Below are positions 59,032-64,000 of a stretch of 64,000 nt of DNA, in pieces (within the stretch, counting starts at the first letter, position 1; each line of letters begins with the position of its first letter). The DNA lies in contig NZ_BQUV01000005.1 in assembly GCF_022835695.1 (NCBI RefSeq), forward strand, positions 186,001-250,000, written 5' to 3'. A program made the position numbers and the translations under genes. Source of the stretch: Bradyrhizobium sp. Ce-3 (GTDB taxonomy: Bacteria > Pseudomonadota > Alphaproteobacteria > Rhizobiales > Xanthobacteraceae). The notes below the pieces were generated by a model, which was not told the DNA's origin, did not search any database, and saw only the letters and a program-made list of their open reading frames with translations.

Positions 59032-60057
59032 TCAGGCAGACTGGATCCGTCCGATCATGTCCTGGTATTTCGGACCATATTTGTCCCACACCGGCCTGAC
59101 CGCGTTCTGGAACGGCGCCTTGTCGGCAATCTCGATGATCTCGCACCCGGCGGCTTTGGCCTTGTCCATCGCCTGCTGCTCGTAGGTGTTCCAGAGCCCG
59201 CGCTCTTCCATCTGCGCCTCGCGGGCAAGCGTCCTGATCAGCGCCTGGTCATCGGCCGACAGCGCGGACCAGGCCCGTTTCGAGAACACCAGCAGCTCGG
59301 GAACGATCAGGTGCTCGGTGAGCGAAAAGTGCTTCGCCGCGGTGTAGTGATTGCTGAACACGTAGCTCGGCGGATTGTTCTCGGCGCCGTCGATGACACC
59401 GGTCTGCAGCGCGCTGAACACCTGATCGTAACCCATCGCGACGCCGTTGCCGCCGAGGGCATTCATCATGTCGATGAAGATCGGATTGCCGATCACGCGG
59501 AACTTGAGGCCCTTGATGTCGGAGATGGTCTTGATCGCGTGCTTGGTGTTGTAGAGGCTGCGCGCGCCGGAATTCATCCAGCACAATGCGACCAGGCCCG
59601 CGTTTGGGCTTGCCGTGATCTTGTCCAGCAGCTCCTGGCCGATCGGACCGTCCATCATCCGCTCGGCGTGCGCCATGTTCTTGAACAGGAAGGGCATGTT
59701 GACGACGTTGATGTCATCGACGATCGGGCCGATCGAGCCGGCGCTGACACGCAGCAGTTGGATCGCGCCGATCTGGGTCTGCTCGATGGTTTCCTTCTCG
59801 CCGCCGAGCTGCATCGAGGGGAACATCTGCAGCGACAGCCGGCCGTTGGTCGCCGCTGCCAGCTTTTTGCCGAGGTTTTCCGTCGCGACCACGGTCGGAT
59901 AGCCGGGCGGCTGGACGTCTGACGCCTTGAAGACGACCTTTGTCTGGGCGAGCGACGGCGACGTCACAACGGCCGCACCAAGGCCGGCGCCGATCCGGAT
60001 GAGATCGCGACGGCTAAGCCCCGCAACGCGGCGCTGTGATCGGCGTGCTTGGTCCAT
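59032..60057 (-). CDS. TRAP transporter substrate-binding protein (DctP-like)
   Basis: 341 residues. A Tat-type signal (LSRRDLIRIGAGLGAAVVTS, residues 14-33) is followed by the DctP fold: GYPTVVATENLGKKLAAATN, GGEKETIEQTQIGAIQLLRV, MPFLFKNMAHAERMMDG, GLKFRVIGNPIFIDMMNALG with the carboxylate-binding Arg, and GVIDGAENNPPSYVFSNHYT. It binds an organic acid. First gene of the TRAP operon, 54 bases after the GntR gene. Confidence 0.92.
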   Translation of the reverse strand: MDQARRSQRRVAGLSRRDLIRIGAGLGAAVVTSPSLAQTKVVFKASDVQPPGYPTVVATENLGKKLAAATNGRLSLQMFPSMQLGGEKETIEQTQIGAIQLLRVSAGSIGPIVDDINVVNMPFLFKNMAHAERMMDGPIGQELLDKITASPNAGLVALCWMNSGARSLYNTKHAIKTISDIKGLKFRVIGNPIFIDMMNALGGNGVAMGYDQVFSALQTGVIDGAENNPPSYVFSNHYTAAKHFSLTEHLIVPELLVFSKRAWSALSADDQALIRTLAREAQMEERGLWNTYEQQAMDKAKAAGCEIIEIADKAPFQNAVRPVWDKYGPKYQDMIGRIQSA

Positions 60058-60111
60058 GTCGTTTCCTTCCTGAGACGTCTTGCCCGGTTTCTTGCCGGAT
60101 TCTTCGCTCGA

Positions 60112-60846
60112 CTAGTTCGGCTGGTCGAAGAACTCCGGATTGTTGTGCTTGGTGGTCGCGATATCGGCCAGCAGCCGTTCCAGGTGCCTCGCCATCGCGC
60201 TTCCGGCCGATGATGGATCACGCGCCTCGATCGCGGTCATCACGGCCTCGTGCTCGGCGATCACCTCGGCCATTCGCCCGCGCTGCGGCAGGGTGAGACG
60301 CCGGAAGCGATCGACGTGAACCTTGACCTGCAGGATCAGCTTCCAGATGCCCGGATATCCTGCGATGTCGGCGATCCCCGCATGAAACGCCTCGTCGGCC
60401 TGATGGAAAGCCTCGCGATCTCCGGCCGTATCAGCCTCGTGCTGGCGCGCCAGGATGGAATGCAAGCCAAGGATCTGACTCTTGCTCGCGCGTTCAGTGG
60501 CCATGCGGGTCGTGGTTTCTTCCAGCGACTTGCGGACGATGATCGCCTCGGGGAGCGCTGCGAGCGGGATGCGCGACACGAATATGCCGGATTGCGGGAA
60601 GATTTCGACCAGGCCCTCGTCCGAGAGGCGCAGGATGGCTTCGCGTACGGGCGTCCGGCTCACGCCATAGGACATCGCGATCTCCGCTTCGAGGATCGGG
60701 TCACCTGGCTTGCGACGCAGCGACACCAGTTCGGCGCGCAGGTCGGCGTGGATCCGCGCGGCGGCGGTCTCGGTGCGGGGGCGACCGCCCCGCCTGTGGC
60801 CGGCGAGGTTGCGGAGCTCGGACTTTTTCGGCGAGCGGGCGGGCAT
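60112..60846 (-). CDS. GntR-family regulator (FadR/FCD subfamily)
   Basis: 244 residues. The winged helix is PILEAEIAMSYGVSRTPVRE followed by AILRLSDEGLVEIFPQSG (residues about 50-87). The C-terminal FCD domain carries FHQADEAFHAGIADIAGYPG and EHEAVMTAIEARDPSSAGSA, with metal-binding Asp/His residues. Transcribed in the same direction as the TRAP genes and divergently from the SDR gene, with a 14-bp palindrome between. It probably responds to the transported acid or a breakdown product. Confidence 0.9.
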   Translation of the reverse strand: MPARSPKKSELRNLAGHRRGGRPRTETAAARIHADLRAELVSLRRKPGDPILEAEIAMSYGVSRTPVREAILRLSDEGLVEIFPQSGIFVSRIPLAALPEAIIVRKSLEETTTRMATERASKSQILGLHSILARQHEADTAGDREAFHQADEAFHAGIADIAGYPGIWKLILQVKVHVDRFRRLTLPQRGRMAEVIAEHEAVMTAIEARDPSSAGSAMARHLERLLADIATTKHNNPEFFDQPN

Positions 60847-60861
60847 TCTTTGCTCTCAGAG

Positions 60862-60875
60862 ACTAATATATTAGT
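60862..60875. promoter_or_regulatory. Palindromic operator candidate
   Basis: ACTAATATATTAGT is a perfect 14-bp palindrome in the 84-bp gap between the divergent GntR and SDR genes, in an AT-rich island within very GC-rich sequence. Position and symmetry make it a good binding site for the GntR protein and it would overlap promoters on both sides. Confidence 0.65.
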
Positions 60876-60930
60876 ATATGAAGTTGTCGTGGAAAGGCAA
60901 GCGAGCGTCGCTCGCATCCCGGGAGGTCAC

Positions 60931-61737
60931 ATGACCGACTATCGCAAGCTATTCGATCTCACCGGCAAGACCGCTGTCGTGCTGGGAGCAGCCTCGGGGA
61001 TCGGCAAATCCTCGGCCGAAGCGCTGGCATCGCTCGGCGCGCGCGTGCTTTGCGCCGATCGAACGCAGGAGGGCGCAGAGGCAACGGCTATTGCGATCCG
61101 GGAGCAGGGCGGGTCTGCAGCAGCAGCCGGTTGCGATGCGGCCGATCGTGCCGCCGTCGAGGCGCTGGCCGCGAAGGCGCTCCGGGAATTGCAGCGCATC
61201 GATATCGCGGTGACGACGCCCGGGCTCAATATCCGCAAGACCATCCTCGACTACACCGAGGAGGATCTCGACCGCGTCATCAACCTCAACGTCAAGGGCA
61301 CGGTGTGGTTCTTCCAGGCGTTCGGCCGCATCATGGTCAAGCAACAGGGCGGCAGCCTGATTGCCTGCTCTTCGGTGCGTGCGGTGACCATCGAGCCGGG
61401 GCTTGCGGTCTACGGCTCGACCAAGGCTGCGATCGGTCTCCTGGTGAAGGGCTTCGCGTCCGAGGTCGGACGGTCCGGCGTCCGCGTCAACGCAATCGCG
61501 CCGAGCATCGCGGAGACCGCGCTGACCGGCCCGTTCAAGCAGCGGCCCGACATCTACGATCTCTACGCCGGCCACACCGTGTTCAATCGCTGGAGCAGTG
61601 CCGACGAGGTCGCCACCGCCGTCGCCTACCTTGCATCCGACGCCGCGAGCTACGTCAGCGGCAGCACGCTGTTCGTCGATGGCGGCTGGACCGCGGTCGA
61701 CGGACCGCCGACGGGCCTCACGCAGCTGGCACGCTAG
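60931..61737 (+). CDS. Short-chain dehydrogenase/reductase
   Basis: 268 residues from the ATG at 60931, with GGGAGG upstream. NAD(P) loop LGAASGIGKSSAEALASLGA, then ADRTQEG, TTPGLNIRK in place of the usual NNAG, the catalytic Ser in ACSSVRAV, and Tyr/Lys in VYGSTKAAIG. C-terminal VAYLASDAASYVSGSTLFVD then GGWTAVDG is standard. It oxidises or reduces a secondary alcohol, probably in the pathway of the acid imported by the TRAP system. Confidence 0.92.
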   Translation: MTDYRKLFDLTGKTAVVLGAASGIGKSSAEALASLGARVLCADRTQEGAEATAIAIREQGGSAAAAGCDAADRAAVEALAAKALRELQRIDIAVTTPGLNIRKTILDYTEEDLDRVINLNVKGTVWFFQAFGRIMVKQQGGSLIACSSVRAVTIEPGLAVYGSTKAAIGLLVKGFASEVGRSGVRVNAIAPSIAETALTGPFKQRPDIYDLYAGHTVFNRWSSADEVATAVAYLASDAASYVSGSTLFVDGGWTAVDGPPTGLTQLAR

Positions 61738-61826
61738 AATGAGATGAGCTTATTGCCGCGACGGGCCAGAAGGCGACATCGCTGCCGCGCCGCGATTGTC
61801 GTCGCCGACGTCTTCGATTGAACTGC

Positions 61827-62798
61827 CTAGCCGTGGAGCTGCGCGTTGAGGCCGTCCCAATTTTGGTTGCGTCTGGTTGCCTCGAGGGCGCCGCTCTGGG
61901 AATTGCGACGAAAAAGCAGGCCGTTCTGGCCCGAGAGTTCCTTGGCTTTCAGGACCCGGCCATCTTGCAAAAGGATGCGCGCGCCTGCCGTGACGTAGCA
62001 GCCCGCTTCGACGATACAATCGTCGCCCAATGAAATGCCGATACCGGCGTTGGCGCCGATCAGGCAGCGCTCGCCAACTGTAACCCTCTCTTTGCCGCCC
62101 CCGGACAGAGTGCCCATGATCGACGCTCCGCCGCCAACGTCGCTGCCGCTTCCCACGACCACGCCGGCGCTGATCCGGCCTTCGACCATGCAGGGACCGA
62201 GCGTACCTGCATTGAAATTGCAGAAGCCCTCATGCATGACGGTCGTGCCCGGCGCCAAATGAGCTCCGAGTCTGACGCGATCCGCATCTGCAATTCTCAC
62301 GTCCGCAGGCGTCACGTAGTCAGTCATGCGCGGAAACTTGTCCACGCCTGTCACCTCGAACCCGAGGCCACGCTTTCGTGCTTCCATTCGCGCGTCGGGG
62401 ACACGAGAGCCCTCACAAGGGCCGAAGGTCGTCCAGGCAACGTTAGGCAACAGCCCGAAAATTCCCTCGAGGTTCAGGCAATTCGGCTGGACGAGCCGGT
62501 GGCTCAGCAGATGGAGTCGAAGATATGCGTCGTGCACGTCGGTCGGCGCAGATGCAAGGGAGCCAATGTCGGTACGGATTGGAACGATGTCGACATTGCG
62601 GATGTCGTCGTGCCGCGCATATCCATTCGCCGACTCGCCCAACGATCTCCCGACCTCGTCCTCCGTCAAGCGGACCGTTGCCGCCTTGTCGGCCTCCGCA
62701 ACCAGGCGCAGCTGAAGAAACCAGGAATCCAACACGCGACCATCAGCGGCAATCGTCGCAAATCCCTCGCCGCTCGCGCCCCTCAGTTCCATCGCCAT
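61827..62798 (-). CDS. DapD-like tetrahydrodipicolinate N-succinyltransferase (long form)
   Basis: 323 residues. The C-terminal half is a left-handed beta-helix: RVRLGAHLAPGTTVMHEGFC then NFNAGTLGPCMVEGRISAGV, SDVGGGASIMGTLSGGGKER, CLIGANAGIGISLGDDCIVE. The words 'VMHEGFxNFNAGTLG' and 'GGGASIMGTLSGGG' are those of the actinobacterial-type DapD rather than the usual shorter proteobacterial one. The N-terminal half (TDVHDAYLRLHLLSHRLVQP) also fits. The enzyme acts in lysine synthesis, but here it lies alone, so a specialised acyltransferase role is possible. Bases 62799-63041 hold no supported gene. Confidence 0.8.
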   Translation of the reverse strand: MAMELRGASGEGFATIAADGRVLDSWFLQLRLVAEADKAATVRLTEDEVGRSLGESANGYARHDDIRNVDIVPIRTDIGSLASAPTDVHDAYLRLHLLSHRLVQPNCLNLEGIFGLLPNVAWTTFGPCEGSRVPDARMEARKRGLGFEVTGVDKFPRMTDYVTPADVRIADADRVRLGAHLAPGTTVMHEGFCNFNAGTLGPCMVEGRISAGVVVGSGSDVGGGASIMGTLSGGGKERVTVGERCLIGANAGIGISLGDDCIVEAGCYVTAGARILLQDGRVLKAKELSGQNGLLFRRNSQSGALEATRRNQNWDGLNAQLHG

Positions 62799-63041
62799 TT
62801 GAATGTCTCACACCTACGATCCTGCAGGTAATGCATACGCGAGTTCTCGTAGAAATGGCAACTTCCGGACGCTCAAACACGGCCGCTTTGGGCCTTTTTC
62901 GACGGATTCATCGGGGATTGCCGGCGGTTGATGACAGGCTTCTGCCCGCAAGCGGCGAACCGGGCCGAGCCGGAAGCATTGCCTTTGGCCGGACCGGCCT
63001 GATCGAACTCCCAAGCCAGTCTCGCGCCGGGTCCTTGGTGT

Positions 63042-63752
63042 CTACGACGTCAGGCCGGCGACAAAGCCAGCCCTGCTGCGCTGCTCAGACGTCAGCGGCG
63101 ATGTCAGTAACGCGATCAGGCGTTGCGCCTGCGACGCAGCCGATGCCTGCGTCGCAACGGCAGCCGTATACATCGTTGCGAGCTCGCATCCCGGCGGCAA
63201 GGCGCCGGATAGCACGACACCCCTGGTGCTGATGATCTCGGTCGATTGCGTGCAACCGATCGGGCGTCGGTCAGGGGATTCGGCCAGATGCCGCATCGCT
63301 GTGGCACCATTCGGAAAGACTTTCAGCCGATCGGCGACGAGATCGGCAATGCCGAGTTCCGCAAGGACCTTGGCGACGTGGATTCCGGCCGTCGACGCCT
63401 TCGTGTCGGGCAGGAAGATCGCGTCCGCAGCGAGCAGCACTGCGCGCAGGCTGATGGCGTCTTTGGCGCTGACAAGGGGATCGCCGGCTCGAACGGCGAG
63501 GGCGGTTTCAACGCGGCCGATGTCGGTGATCGACGACCGCAAAACCAGCCCTTCGTCGGCAAGTTTCGCAATCAGGGCGGCGGTCAGGATCACGATGTCG
63601 GTCGGAACGCCGGCACGCAATCTGTCGGCCATGGCGCCGACCGCACCAAAATCGCCGGCAATGCCGAGGCCGGTTTCGGCTTCAAACGCGGGCGCGAGGC
63701 TGCGCACCAGGCCCTGCGCCGCGCCGCCGCTCAGGATGTTCAACGTCTTCAT
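63042..63752 (-). CDS. ModA-like substrate-binding protein without signal peptide
   Basis: 236 residues from the ATG at 63752 (MKTLNILSGGAAQGLVRSLA). The fold is that of molybdate-binding-type proteins: LAPAFEAETGLGIAGDFGAV, GVPTDIVILTAALIAKLADE, RVETALAVRAGDPL, GIHVAKVLAELGIADLVADR, and TMYTAAVATQ. No signal peptide is visible, and related cytosolic forms are frequent in Bradyrhizobium. Possibly a sensor or a lost transporter part. It lies 38 bases from the TctC-like gene on the same strand. Confidence 0.75.
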   Translation of the reverse strand: MKTLNILSGGAAQGLVRSLAPAFEAETGLGIAGDFGAVGAMADRLRAGVPTDIVILTAALIAKLADEGLVLRSSITDIGRVETALAVRAGDPLVSAKDAISLRAVLLAADAIFLPDTKASTAGIHVAKVLAELGIADLVADRLKVFPNGATAMRHLAESPDRRPIGCTQSTEIISTRGVVLSGALPPGCELATMYTAAVATQASAASQAQRLIALLTSPLTSEQRSRAGFVAGLTS

Positions 63753-63790
63753 GCCCACTGTTCCATCGCGACTGTCTTGCCATGCCGTGC

Positions 63791-64000
63791 TCATTGGGAC
63801 TTGTCCAGCCGTTTGACGACGTCTGCCCATTTCACGATATCGGCGCGCAGGAATGCGTCGAACGCTTCGGGTGTCATTGTCATCGGCACCGCGCCTTGGG
63901 CAGCCCAGAGTTTCTCGACCTCCGGGCGCCTGATCGCGGCGTTCACGGCCGCGTTGAGTTTGTCGATGATCGGCTTCGGCGTGCCTGCCGGGGCCATCAG
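63791..64000 (-). CDS. TctC/Bug-family substrate-binding protein, C-terminal part
   Basis: The frame runs off the window edge, so only the last 70 or so residues are seen. MAPAGTPKPIIDKLNAAVNA then AIRRPEVEKLWAAQGAVPMT and FDAFLRADIVKWADVVKR is the typical end of the tripartite tricarboxylate transporter binding protein family ('PAGTPxxiidkLnxai... F..f...e...w..v'). Ligand unknown. Probably first in an operon with the ModA-like gene. Confidence 0.88.
   Translation of the reverse strand: MMAPAGTPKPIIDKLNAAVNAAIRRPEVEKLWAAQGAVPMTMTPEAFDAFLRADIVKWADVVKRLDKSQ

Noticed and set aside
1-64000. CRISPR array, insertion sequence or ribosomal RNA
   Set aside because: No regularly spaced short repeats, no transposase-like protein and no rRNA sequence were seen on either strand.

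Overview
The window looks like chromosome of a Bradyrhizobium-type alphaproteobacterium. This rests on very GC-rich genes, a short phasin, Tat-exported substrate-binding proteins, Liv, TRAP and TctC transport systems, Cox-type molybdenum hydroxylase subunits, and prophage protein families I associate with Bradyrhizobium. That assignment is inferred from protein style, not measured.

Layout. 1-2.9 kb: chromosomal flank with the end of an FMN-dependent 2-hydroxyacid dehydrogenase, a zinc-ribbon protein, a phasin and small membrane proteins. 3.05-35.2 kb: a long prophage-like element whose core genes all read on the plus strand: small terminase-like protein, large terminase, portal, capsid protein, head-tail adaptor, nozzle-like protein, S74 and collar tail proteins, lysozyme-like endolysin, holin-like proteins and a closing terminator. 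No integrase, repressor, replication gene or attachment repeat was seen, so it is a defective or domesticated element, or its early region lies elsewhere. 35.5-48.6 kb: a catabolic and uptake cluster (two-component flavin monooxygenase, TetR regulator, deacetylase-like hydrolase, luciferase-like oxidoreductase, CoxM/S/L-type hydroxylase, Liv ABC transporter). 48.6-55.9 kb: a zinc alcohol dehydrogenase, an ABC importer followed by a metallophosphodiesterase, a Crp/Fnr regulator and a small membrane protein. 55.9-61.7 kb: an amidohydrolase and a TRAP transporter, with a GntR regulator divergent from an SDR around a 14-bp palindrome. 61.8-64 kb: a DapD-like acyltransferase, a ModA-like binding protein and the end of a TctC/Bug-type protein.

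The prophage is the interesting part. Its structural genes are repeatedly broken into, or fused with, accessory cargo: the terminase has a foreign membrane-protein N-terminus, the portal gene is split by about 3.8 kb, a 274-bp portal fragment is duplicated and fused to a toxin-like domain, a nozzle-gene 5' end survives as a fossil, and an acetyltransferase-like gene has a foreign 5' end. The cargo includes a NucA/NucB nuclease toxin with a ComJ-like immunity partner, a second toxin/immunity-like pair, several proline-rich proteins sharing a short glycine/leucine motif, small membrane proteins, and two paralogous secreted ClpP-fold-like proteins, one of which has lost the expected Ser and His.

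Three near-identical promoters inside the prophage (before the left cargo cassette, the packaging genes and the capsid operon) are each followed about 20 bases downstream of the -10 box by an intrinsic terminator. This layout suggests that late expression depends on antitermination.
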